From Streptococcus mitis (lineage in GTDB: Bacteria > Bacillota > Bacilli > Lactobacillales > Streptococcaceae): a stretch of 64,000 nt of DNA. The translations under genes and the position numbers were made by a program. How positions within the stretch are numbered: the stretch's first letter is position 1; each line of letters starts with the position of its first letter. Under the pieces are notes generated by a model. It had not been told where the DNA came from and did no database searches. It saw only the letters and a list, made by a program, of their open reading frames with translations. This document shows positions 56,959 through 64,000 of this stretch, in pieces. The stretch is taken from positions 1 through 64,000 of the forward strand of contig NZ_WIJP01000015.1 of assembly GCF_009496155.1 (NCBI RefSeq). The letters are read 5' to 3'.

Positions 56959-57993
56959 TTAATGTACTTCGTAATGATTACTGCTGAGGTATCGGTAAAA
57001 ATCTGTCAACTTCATGGTCAAAACACGGTTGACCACATTGACTTGGTTGATTAGCTGTTGGTAATCCAGATTGACTGGACCGATAATGGCTAGAATTCCA
57101 ACTCCCCGATAAGGAATGAGAAACTTGCTACTAATCACCGCTAGGTCTGCTAGGCAGGACTCTTGACTATCCGCAACACGAACATTTTGCATCTGTTCCT
57201 CATGCAGCCCCTCACGAATCTCCAGAGCCACCTTTTGCGGTTGGTCAAAGAACTGATAGGCCGCTAGATTAGCAAAATTCAAGAGATTGACCTTGCCAGC
57301 TACCACAATGTTTTCGTTGAACATTTCTTTAAAGATGTGTTCAAAGAGATCGATGACATTGTCCGTTGTTGTAAAGTAACGCTGGATAATCTGCGGAATC
57401 TCTGTCCGAATCTTGTAGTGAATATCTAGAACGGTGTGCCCGAGGAAACGTTCCTGAATGATGCTCTTCAGTTTCAGCAAGTCCTCCTGCAAGAAGTTCC
57501 TTGGAATCAAAAACTGACTGGTAACCGTTCGCGACTCGTCTAGGGTGAATACTGCCAAGGCTGTATGTTGACCTAAAACAACGATATCAAAGGCTGTCAA
57601 CCGTTGCCTGCTGGGCTCAACATCCAGCGCCACTACCGTACAACCACTCAAGTCTGTTAGCAGGTTAGCAGCCTCTTGAAGAATATCCTCCAATTTGAAG
57701 AATTCCTGATCAAAGGCTTTGACAATCTCATACACCTCATTTTCAGCCAATCGGTCAAAATCCAGTGAGTGTTTCACATAGTACTGAAAACCAGCAACAC
57801 TTGGCATCCGACCACTTGAAGTATGAGCCTTCTCAAGCAAACCTTGCTTTTCTAGAGCTGCCATATCATTACGAATGGTAGCACTGCTAGAGTTAATAGA
57901 CTCTTGCAAAGCTTTGGATCCGACAGGTTCGTGCGTTTTGGTAAAGATGTCAATAATCAGATTTAAAATATCCTGCTGACGCTCTGTGACCAT
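56959..57993 (-). CDS. hrcA: Heat-inducible transcription repressor HrcA
   Basis: 344 residues from ATG 57993 ([17 protein letters not shown]), RBS GAGAGGAG. Winged-helix DNA-binding domain (1-70; [21 protein letters not shown]), GAF-like and dimerisation parts after it. Binds CIRCE and represses groESL and its own operon; GroEL feeds back on it. The two CIRCE boxes upstream give autoregulation. Confidence 0.97.
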   Translation of the reverse strand: MVTERQQDILNLIIDIFTKTHEPVGSKALQESINSSSATIRNDMAALEKQGLLEKAHTSSGRMPSVAGFQYYVKHSLDFDRLAENEVYEIVKAFDQEFFKLEDILQEAANLLTDLSGCTVVALDVEPSRQRLTAFDIVVLGQHTALAVFTLDESRTVTSQFLIPRNFLQEDLLKLKSIIQERFLGHTVLDIHYKIRTEIPQIIQRYFTTTDNVIDLFEHIFKEMFNENIVVAGKVNLLNFANLAAYQFFDQPQKVALEIREGLHEEQMQNVRVADSQESCLADLAVISSKFLIPYRGVGILAIIGPVNLDYQQLINQVNVVNRVLTMKLTDFYRYLSSNHYEVH

Positions 57994-58019
57994 CTCATCA
58001 CTCCTCTCTGTCTGATCGA

Positions 58020-58046
58020 TTAGCACTCGATACATCTAAGTGCTAA
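58020..58046 (-). promoter_or_regulatory. CIRCE operator 1 of hrcA-grpE-dnaK
   Basis: TTAGCACTC-N9-AAGTGCTAA; one arm has a single change from consensus. Downstream of the -10, overlapping the transcript start. Confidence 0.93.
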
Positions 58047-58057
58047 CTTATGATTCT

Positions 58058-58085
58058 ATTATACACCCTTAGAAGAGAATGTCAA
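58058..58085 (-). promoter_or_regulatory. SigA promoter of the hrcA operon
   Basis: -35 TTGACA (58080-58085), 16-bp spacer, -10 TATAAT (58058-58063), set between two CIRCE boxes. Confidence 0.9.
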
Positions 58086-58102
58086 GACAAAAACTCAAAA
58101 AA

Positions 58103-58129
58103 TTAGCACTCTTTTGTCAAGAGTGCTAA
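58103..58129 (-). promoter_or_regulatory. CIRCE operator 2 of the hrcA operon
   Basis: Perfect TTAGCACTC-N9-GAGTGCTAA upstream of the -35. Two boxes would allow tighter repression than the single one at groESL. Confidence 0.93.
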
Positions 58130-58153
58130 AAATCAGTCTGAAGACCTAGAAAC

Positions 58154-58666
58154 TCACTGTTCATCTACTTGGTATTTCCTTTTAAGTCTGAAAAAACCAT
58201 GGATTAAATAAGAAATCATTAAAGCATATAAAAGAAAAATAATAAAGAAAGACATAGAAAGTTCTTCTTTAAATAAACTCATACAAACAACAAAACCACC
58301 TAAGAAAGTAGCTGTACAGGAACGAAGTCTAGATCGCATAACTTCCCACCTAAGATTATTACTAATATATACTTGATCCTCTGAAAGTATATCAGAAGCT
58401 GGTTTACGAAGAATTGAACAAAAACCTGTTTCTATCAATTCCCAACCTCTATCTCTAAAATCTTGCAGTTCATGCTTATATTTTTTAAGAAATCTAGAAT
58501 CATAGATACAGTAGATGACATCGTCTGGTTGACATTGGTCAAAATAGAACAAACCAAAACGACTCGTTCTATACCTCCAACCTTTCAAATGCATCTCATG
58601 CAAATATTCTTCCTTCTTGTCCAAATCAAGAATAGTGAAAATCCGAAATTGCTTTTTATTTATCAT
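58154..58666 (-). CDS. DUF2812 membrane protein
   Basis: 170 residues from ATG 58664-58666, RBS GGAGGGGA. DUF2812 domain at the N-terminus (RIFTILDLDKKEEYLHEMHL and GWRYRTSRFGLFYFDQC), then two membrane helices (about 120-155) and a basic end. Paralogue of the gene at 58701. DUF2812 genes commonly sit beside PadR regulators; function unknown. Confidence 0.78.
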   Translation of the reverse strand: MINKKQFRIFTILDLDKKEEYLHEMHLKGWRYRTSRFGLFYFDQCQPDDVIYCIYDSRFLKKYKHELQDFRDRGWELIETGFCSILRKPASDILSEDQVYISNNLRWEVMRSRLRSCTATFLGGFVVCMSLFKEELSMSFFIIFLLYALMISYLIHGFFRLKRKYQVDEQ

Positions 58667-58700
58667 GACTTCCCCTCCAATTTTGAGCATGCATCCCCTA

Positions 58701-59279
58701 TCATAAATCTGATAATTCCTTCTTTTTATGCCATAACTTCCAGCTAATATAGACAACCATTAACAAAAGGATTAAAGATAAGAAAATATCTAGCCCGACC
58801 GCAAGTAAACTCCATAGACCATACGCATTACTTCTATTGAGCAATTTGAGTAAGAATGGTATATGTACGGCTAGCAAAAGTAAAACAGGTACTAGTCGCA
58901 GTCTTAAAATGCGATTAACCATAGCTAACTTCCCAGCAGCGTCATTATAGATTTCAAATTCTGCATTCGATTCAATTTCAGAATGTGCTTTTCTAAAATA
59001 GGAAAAACTATTAAAGTCTGTAATATGCTCCCAGCCACAGTCTTTAAACAGTTGTAAATAGGAGGCTCTCTCTGATTTTTCCATTGGGTAAAAATCCAAC
59101 TGATAAGACACTTGCTCAGGCTGACACTTTTCAAAGGTATACTTAACTGCAAACAATAAGATAGAATAGCTTACTTTCCTAAGTTTCCAACCCTTAGCAT
59201 GCATTTCTCTAAAGTATAGAGCCTCCCTCTCATAATCCGCAATTGTAAAAATTCGATAAACAATTTTCTTTTCCATCAT
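58701..59279 (-). CDS. DUF2812 membrane protein
   Basis: 192 residues. N-terminal DUF2812 (YRIFTIADYEREALYFREMH, GWKLRKVSYSILLF, FEKCQPEQVSYQLDFY) and two C-terminal helices (about 128-145, 160-180). The ATG overlaps the PadR stop, so it is translationally coupled. Probably a membrane target or effector of the PadR module. Confidence 0.8.
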   Translation of the reverse strand: MMEKKIVYRIFTIADYEREALYFREMHAKGWKLRKVSYSILLFAVKYTFEKCQPEQVSYQLDFYPMEKSERASYLQLFKDCGWEHITDFNSFSYFRKAHSEIESNAEFEIYNDAAGKLAMVNRILRLRLVPVLLLLAVHIPFLLKLLNRSNAYGLWSLLAVGLDIFLSLILLLMVVYISWKLWHKKKELSDL

Positions 59280-59596
59280 CCTTCCTCCCGACTATTTCTG
59301 TAGAGGCGTTCAATACGCTTCAATTCAATCTCCAAAACTTTTCGTCCCAAGTCTGTTATCTGATAGATTTTCCGTTTTTCCTCTTCGCGGACAAAGGAAA
59401 TCAAACCATCCTTTTCCATCTTTGACAAGGTTCCATACATAGTTCCAGGACTAATCGAAACTTGTGAATCTGTCATCTCCTTGACCTTTTGCGTAATACT
59501 ATAACCATGACGCTCCTTTTGCAAACAGAACAAGATATAAAAACCCGTTTCCGTCATCGGAAGATAGACCCGACGAACCTTATCCGTTAATTCCAT
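59276..59596 (-). CDS. PadR family transcriptional regulator
   Basis: 106 residues. Winged helix with MTETGFYILFCLQKERHGYS, ISPGTMYGTLSKMEKDGLI and EEEKRKIYQIT, the short PadR-s2 type. Likely represses its own operon by the repeats at 59622-59665; co-transcribed with two DUF2812 genes. RBS AGGAGGT. Confidence 0.88.
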   Translation of the reverse strand: MELTDKVRRVYLPMTETGFYILFCLQKERHGYSITQKVKEMTDSQVSISPGTMYGTLSKMEKDGLISFVREEEKRKIYQITDLGRKVLEIELKRIERLYRNSREEG

Positions 59597-59621
59597 TTAT
59601 AAGTACCTCCTATTCAGTTCG

Positions 59622-59665
59622 ATATATCGCACTTCGTTATATAAAATATATCACACCTCGATATA
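59622..59665 (-). promoter_or_regulatory. Putative PadR operator repeats
   Basis: Two direct copies of ATATATCRCACYTCGNTATA (59622-59643 and 59646-59665), each flanked by ATATAT on both sides, lie over the promoter region of the PadR gene. Confidence 0.65.
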
Positions 59666-59673
59666 AAACACAA

Positions 59674-59701
59674 GAAAAAAGACCGCCCACAGGCAATCTT
59701 T
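59674..59701 (-). terminator. Terminator after glnA
   Basis: 10-bp stem with two G-T pairs (AAAGATTGCC / GGCGGTCTTT), T6 tail on the minus strand. Confidence 0.85.
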
Positions 59702-59715
59702 CTTCTATATTAGTA

Positions 59716-61062
59716 TTAGTAAAGATCTAAATAGTTATCAATTTCCCATTGTGAAACGAAGGTTGCATAACTTGACCATTCAATTCGTTTTGCTTCAAGG
59801 AAACTAGTATAGATATGTTCTCCAAGAGCTGCTCTAACAACTTCATCTTCAGTCAGAGCTTTCAAAGCGTTGTGAAGAGTTGATGGAAGGTCTGTGATGC
59901 CAGCTTCCTTACGCTCTTCTGCTGTCATAATGTAGATATTTTCTTCGATAGGAGCTGGTGCTTCTATTTTGTTTTCAATACCATGCAAACCAACTTCCAA
60001 AAGAACTGCCATAGCGATATAAGGGTTCGCCATTGGATCCACTGAACGTAACTCAAGACGAGTTCCCATACCACGTGAAGCAGGTACGCGCACAAGTGGC
60101 GAACGGTTACGACCAGCCCAAGCAATGTAAACAGGCGCTTCATAACCTGGAACCAAACGTTTGTATGAGTTAACCGTTGGGTTCATGATGGCAGTATAGT
60201 TGTAGGCATGCTTGATCAAACCGCCAAGGAAATGGTAAGCCGTTTCTGACAACTGCATTCCTTTTGGATCATTTGGATCATAGAAGGCGTTATTTCCTTC
60301 TGCATCAAACAAGGACATATTACAGTGCATACCTGATCCAGCAATACCAAATTTTGGTTTGGCCATAAAGGTTGCGTAAAGCCCATGTTTGCGAGCAATG
60401 GTTTTAACAACGAGCTTAAAGATTTGAATCTTATCACAAGCACGGAGTACTTCATCGTACTTGAAGTCAATCTCGTGTTGTCCAACCGCAACCTCGTGGT
60501 GACTCGCTTCTACTTCAAATCCCATTTTAGTCAAGACATTCACAATCTCACGACGTGTATTGTCCGCAAGGTCAGTAGGCGCCAAATCAAAGTAGCCACC
60601 CTTGTCATTTACTTCAAGTGTTGGGTCTCCATTTTCATCCAGTTTAAATAGGAAGAATTCTGGCTCTGGTCCAAGGTTGAAGGATTTGAATCCCACTTCT
60701 TCCATGTGACGAAGAGCACGTTTCAAATTGCCACGAGGGTCACCTGCAAATGGTTCACCTTCTGTTGTATAGACATCACAGATCAAACCTGCAACACTTC
60801 CGTTTTCATCTCCCCAAGGGAAGACTGTCCATGTATCCAAGTCAGGATGCAAGTACATATCTGATTCATTGATACGTACAAAACCTTCGATAGAAGATCC
60901 ATCAAACATAGCCTTGTTTGACAAGACTTTATCTAACTGTTCATCTGTAGCAGGAATTTCGACGTTTTTCATGGTTCCCAAAATATCTGAGAACATGAGA
61001 CGGATAAAGGTAACATTTTTTTCCTTGACTTCACGACGAATATCTGCAGCTGTGATTGGCAT
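59716..61062 (-). CDS. glnA: Glutamine synthetase, type I
   Basis: 448 residues, the GSI-alpha form of Firmicutes without the adenylylation loop region of proteobacteria. Beta-grasp domain first ([20 protein letters not shown]), catalytic domain with [37 protein letters not shown] site region, [10 protein letters not shown]. Makes glutamine from glutamate, ammonia and ATP; also a partner of GlnR in nitrogen sensing. 36 bp behind glnR. Confidence 0.98.
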   Translation of the reverse strand: MPITAADIRREVKEKNVTFIRLMFSDILGTMKNVEIPATDEQLDKVLSNKAMFDGSSIEGFVRINESDMYLHPDLDTWTVFPWGDENGSVAGLICDVYTTEGEPFAGDPRGNLKRALRHMEEVGFKSFNLGPEPEFFLFKLDENGDPTLEVNDKGGYFDLAPTDLADNTRREIVNVLTKMGFEVEASHHEVAVGQHEIDFKYDEVLRACDKIQIFKLVVKTIARKHGLYATFMAKPKFGIAGSGMHCNMSLFDAEGNNAFYDPNDPKGMQLSETAYHFLGGLIKHAYNYTAIMNPTVNSYKRLVPGYEAPVYIAWAGRNRSPLVRVPASRGMGTRLELRSVDPMANPYIAMAVLLEVGLHGIENKIEAPAPIEENIYIMTAEERKEAGITDLPSTLHNALKALTEDEVVRAALGEHIYTSFLEAKRIEWSSYATFVSQWEIDNYLDLY

Positions 61063-61098
61063 GAGTTTTCTCCTTAATGTATGACTACTTGCGGTTGC

Positions 61099-61455
61099 CT
61101 AACCGCGACCAAAAGGTGATCGTACCGAAGCAAAGCGACCCTGTTGGAGGAGTTCATTGTGAAGTGCACGACGCACCTCAGTCTGACTCACCGCTTTCTT
61201 GGATTTCGCTTCACGTTCAGCATATTTTTTCTTAATGGCAGCGATATTATAACCTTCAGAGATATAATCTTTGATTTCAAGCAGACGATCCATGTCATTC
61301 AAGGAATACATGCGACGGTTCCCTTCGTTTCGATCAGGTTTGATCAACTCTTGATCTTCATAATAACGAATCTGACGCGCCGATAGATCGGTCAACTTCA
61401 TAACACTGCCGATAGGAAAAACGGCCATATTTCGGCGAAATTCTTTTTCCTTCAT
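61099..61455 (-). CDS. glnR: Nitrogen regulator GlnR (MerR family)
   Basis: 118 residues. MerR-type HTH (VMKLTDLSARQIRYYEDQEL, IKPDRNEGNRRMYS), dimerisation helix, short C-terminal tail that interacts with feedback-inhibited GlnA. Represses glnRA and other nitrogen genes when glutamine is plentiful. RBS GGAAGG-like weak. Confidence 0.95.
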   Translation of the reverse strand: MKEKEFRRNMAVFPIGSVMKLTDLSARQIRYYEDQELIKPDRNEGNRRMYSLNDMDRLLEIKDYISEGYNIAAIKKKYAEREAKSKKAVSQTEVRRALHNELLQQGRFASVRSPFGRG

Positions 61456-61478
61456 TTACAATTTCCTTCTTTCTGTCT

Positions 61479-61531
61479 ATTATAGTCTAAAAAAAGACAA
61501 ACGTCAATTGATAATGTTATAAAATGTAACA
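61479..61531 (-). promoter_or_regulatory. glnRA promoter with GlnR box
   Basis: GlnR box TGTTACATTTTATAACA (61515-61531, TGTTA-N7-TAACA) immediately upstream of -35 TTGACG (61502-61507), 17-bp spacer, -10 TATAAT (61479-61484). Confidence 0.93.
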
Positions 61532-62059
61532 TTATTTTTCTTTTTTTTCTAAAAAGAGCCGAATGCGGTCAATATCGTAATTTACCAGAATTGCGACAAA
61601 AACTCCCATGAAAGTTTCTGATACACGCGCAAACACGTACAAAATCGTTTCGCCGCTCGGAATCGATAGGGTAATGATTAACATAGCTGCTACACCACCA
61701 ATTACCCCTGCTTTGTTATTCATGGCTACATTTGTCATAATGGTTAACATGGTGCAGATTGGAACAACTACCAAGGTCACCCAAAAAGCTTCATGGAAAA
61801 AACCATTCAATAGGAAGAAGACCAGAGCATAGAAGCCACCGATACTATTGCCTAGAATACGCGAAGTCCCAAAATGAACACTCTTATCAAAGCTCTCCCT
61901 CAGACTAAAAACAGCTGTCAAAGCACCTATTTGAAGACCTTTCCAACCAAAAAAGCCAAAAATCAAGAGAACTAGAAAAACAGCAATACCTGTTTTAAAG
62001 GTTCGCATACCAAGTTTGAACTGGGATTTATCGAATTTATATTTTTTAAAATAACTCAT
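61532..62059 (-). CDS. FUSC/aromatic acid exporter-like membrane protein
   Basis: 175 residues, four to five membrane helices (about 25-40, 45-60, 78-92, 96-112, 125-140) with the ArAE_1-like pattern VFSLRESFDKSVHFGTSRIL and GN(S)IGGFYA. A small-molecule efflux or membrane scaffold role is possible. Its stop directly abuts the GlnR box of glnRA. Confidence 0.75.
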   Translation of the reverse strand: MSYFKKYKFDKSQFKLGMRTFKTGIAVFLVLLIFGFFGWKGLQIGALTAVFSLRESFDKSVHFGTSRILGNSIGGFYALVFFLLNGFFHEAFWVTLVVVPICTMLTIMTNVAMNNKAGVIGGVAAMLIITLSIPSGETILYVFARVSETFMGVFVAILVNYDIDRIRLFLEKKEK

Positions 62060-62145
62060 AATCTCAACTTTCTATTTCCATTTTATCATAATTTGGGTGA
62101 TTTTATGAGGAATAGTTGAGAGGAAGCGTTTTTATTTTGAGCAAA

Positions 62146-62178
62146 AGAAAAGAGGAACTTTCACTCCCCTCTTCTTTG
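62146..62178 (-). terminator. Terminator after pgk
   Basis: AAGAGG(GG)A / TTCCTCTT stem, TTTTCTTTTG tail on the minus strand. Confidence 0.75.
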
Positions 62179-62194
62179 ATTTATTTATAAAATC

Positions 62195-63394
62195 TTATTT
62201 TTCTGTCAAGGCTGCAAGTCCTGGAAGAACTTTACCTTCAAGAAGTTCCATTGATGCTCCACCACCAGTAGAGATCCATGAGAATTTATCTGCGCGACCA
62301 AGGTTGATTGCTGCGGCAGCTGAATCACCACCACCGATGATTGATTTAACACCTGGTTGTTTCACGATAGCGTCCATCACACCGATTGTACCAGCTTGGA
62401 AGTCTGGGTTTTCAAATACACCCATAGGTCCGTTCCATACAACTGTTTTGGCACCAGTCAAAGCTTCGTCAAATTTAGCGATAGATTTTGGACCGATGTC
62501 AAGACCAAGGAAGCCTTCAGAAACTGCTTCACCTTCAGTGTCACGCACTTCAGTGTAGCCAGCAAATGCGTTAGCTTCTTTTGAGTCAACTGGCAAGATC
62601 AATTTACCGTTAGCTTTTTCAAGAAGAGCTTTCGCAACATCCAATTTGTCTTCTTCTACAAGTGAGTTACCGATTTCGATACCTTGTGCTTTGTAGAATG
62701 TGTAAGTCATACCACCACCGATAAGGACTTTATCAGCTTTTTCAAGCAAGTTTTCGATAACACCGATCTTGTCAGATACTTTTGAACCACCAAGGATCGC
62801 TACGAATGGACGTTCTGGAGTTTCAACTGCTTCTTGGATGTAGGCAATTTCGTTTTCAAGAAGGAAACCAGCAACTGCTTTTTCAACGTTTGCTGAGATA
62901 CCAACGTTAGATGCGTGTGCACGGTGAGCTGTACCGAATGCATCGTTTACGAAGATACCATCTCCAAGTGATGCCCAGTATTTACCAAGTTCAGGATCGT
63001 TTTTAGATTCTTTCTTGCCGTCAACATCTTCGTAACGAGTGTTTTCAACCAAGAGAACTTGTCCATCTTCAAGAGCGTTGATAGCTGCTTCCAATTCAGC
63101 ACCACGTGTAACACCTGGGATAAATTTAACTTCTTGTCCCAACTTAGCAGCCAAGTCAGCAGCTACAGGAGCAAGTGATTTACCAGCTTTGTCTGCTTCT
63201 TCTTTTACACGACCAAGGTGAGAGAAGAGGATTGCACGTCCACCTTGTTCAAGGATGTACTTGATAGTTGGAAGAGCTGCAGTGATACGGTTATCGTTGG
63301 TAATCACGCCATCTTTTACAGGTACGTTGAAGTCAACACGAACGAGAACTTTTTTCCCTTTCAATTCAACGTCTTTAACAGTCAATTTTGCCAT
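62195..63394 (-). CDS. pgk: Phosphoglycerate kinase
   Basis: 399 residues. N-domain [21 protein letters not shown] and 3PG-binding basic patch; C-domain nucleotide site [27 protein letters not shown] and [11 protein letters not shown]-generating glycolytic step from 1,3-bisphosphoglycerate. Strong codon bias as expected for an abundant enzyme. Single gene with its own promoter and terminator. Confidence 0.99.
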   Translation of the reverse strand: MAKLTVKDVELKGKKVLVRVDFNVPVKDGVITNDNRITAALPTIKYILEQGGRAILFSHLGRVKEEADKAGKSLAPVAADLAAKLGQEVKFIPGVTRGAELEAAINALEDGQVLLVENTRYEDVDGKKESKNDPELGKYWASLGDGIFVNDAFGTAHRAHASNVGISANVEKAVAGFLLENEIAYIQEAVETPERPFVAILGGSKVSDKIGVIENLLEKADKVLIGGGMTYTFYKAQGIEIGNSLVEEDKLDVAKALLEKANGKLILPVDSKEANAFAGYTEVRDTEGEAVSEGFLGLDIGPKSIAKFDEALTGAKTVVWNGPMGVFENPDFQAGTIGVMDAIVKQPGVKSIIGGGDSAAAAINLGRADKFSWISTGGGASMELLEGKVLPGLAALTEK

Positions 63395-63427
63395 TAGATA
63401 TGACTCCTTCTTTTTTTATACGTGTTA

Positions 63428-63436
63428 ATTATATCA
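63428..63436 (-). promoter_or_regulatory. Extended -10 promoter of pgk
   Basis: Minus strand TGATATAAT, about 34 bp before the pgk ATG; RBS AAGGAG. Confidence 0.75.
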
Positions 63437-63548
63437 CAAAATCAGCAAAAGAGATAGAAAAACCCTAAACTTTTCGAGTTCTCTATTCCATATGGCAGAA
63501 TTGACATTAACTTTGCTTATCAGATGAAACCTTTATCCACTTTCATCT

Positions 63549-64000
63549 CTAATTAAATCTGTCTTGATACTTTTTATTAAATAACCACTGCAGATTGATG
63601 AGGGGTTTACTCTGTACATCAAGTATGGGTTTAAGGGTCTCTCTAATCTCTCCTTTTATCTCTGTTTCATCAATTGTTGCAGTATCAATTTTTTTATACT
63701 CTTTATCGAGAGCCCACTCAAGCTCAAAATTCTTATCAAACTTATAGGACACATCGTTTTTATCACTGTAGTGATAACCTCCATCAAACTCGCCAAAACT
63801 TGTAGGATGACCACTTGAATCAATAGAATTTTCGATAAAATTCGCTCCATCATCATCATAGCGAATACCTTCAATTTTCGGAGTATCAACCCACCACATA
63901 TTTTCAATCAACATAACTAAGTCGGGTTCTGTTCCCTCCTTATGAGGCATCCGTTGTGCATAATAGACTGAGTTAGATAGCAAATTAATCGTAGTAACAG
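63549..64000 (-). CDS. Hypothetical protein, 5' end outside the window
   Basis: The frame stays open from the stop at 63549 to the window edge (VTTINLLSNSVYYAQRMPHK...), so at least 150 residues. The TTG near 63983 is an unlikely start. Acidic, soluble-looking C-terminal part with aromatic-rich NMWWVDTPKIEGIRY and GEFDGGYHYSD. I do not recognise the family. Confidence 0.6.
   Translation of the reverse strand, partial: VTTINLLSNSVYYAQRMPHKEGTEPDLVMLIENMWWVDTPKIEGIRYDDDGANFIENSIDSSGHPTSFGEFDGGYHYSDKNDVSYKFDKNFELEWALDKEYKKIDTATIDETEIKGEIRETLKPILDVQSKPLINLQWLFNKKYQDRFN

Overview
The window is a stretch of a low-GC streptococcal chromosome of the mitis/pneumoniae group. The protein sequences (GroEL, DnaK, GlnA, CcrZ, SsbB), a choline-binding surface protein, four BOX repeats, a SigX combox and a blp-type bacteriocin locus all fit Streptococcus pneumoniae or a close relative (S. 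pseudopneumoniae, S. mitis). As I recall the pneumococcal TIGR4 order, the left part (rlmD-like to the DUF4651 gene) and the right part (pgk to valS, plus rpoE-pyrG) lie far apart there. This argues for a rearranged chromosome, more likely a relative than a typical pneumococcus.

Layout. 1-10.9 kb: tRNA-Glu, a 23S rRNA methyltransferase, recX and ntdP; an Rgg regulator plus a SAM methyltransferase lying between two decayed IS256-type ends; queH, groESL with CIRCE, competence gene ssbB, an SDR enzyme, a YtpR-like tRNA-binding protein, a thioredoxin. 11-14.7 kb: choline-binding protein, pyrG with a CTP-attenuator-like leader, rpoE. 15-17 kb: an AT-rich pair, an OLD/RecF-like AAA ATPase and a small PD-(D/E)XK-like nuclease candidate, which looks like an anti-phage module. 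17.1-24.2 kb: a T-box controlled operon of flavin reductase, broken GNAT acetyltransferase, a 1005-residue SF1 helicase and valS. 24.2-30.4 kb: small conserved genes (HhH protein, DUF1912, DUF438, DUF1858, EcsC-like, SPFH, zinc ribbon, lipoprotein). 30.4-39.1 kb: rimP-nusA-rnpM-ylxQ-infB-rbfA, a GH3 glycosidase, trmB and ccrZ.

39.2-49 kb is the blp bacteriocin immunity region. BlpR and BlpH are intact, and at least six promoters carry 21-bp-phased direct repeats. Four copies of one immunity-like gene and several tiny membrane genes are present, some of them below usual ORF cut-offs. The only bacteriocin gene seen has lost its ancestral ATG start, and blpA, blpB, blpC and blpS are not in the window. 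It reads as an immunity-only, eavesdropping locus.

49-64 kb is ordinary core: ecsAB, hit, dnaJ, a PfpI-like protein, dnaK, grpE, hrcA with two CIRCE operators, a PadR-DUF2812 module with its own operator repeats, glnA-glnR with a GlnR box, a FUSC-type membrane protein, pgk, and a gene cut by the window edge.
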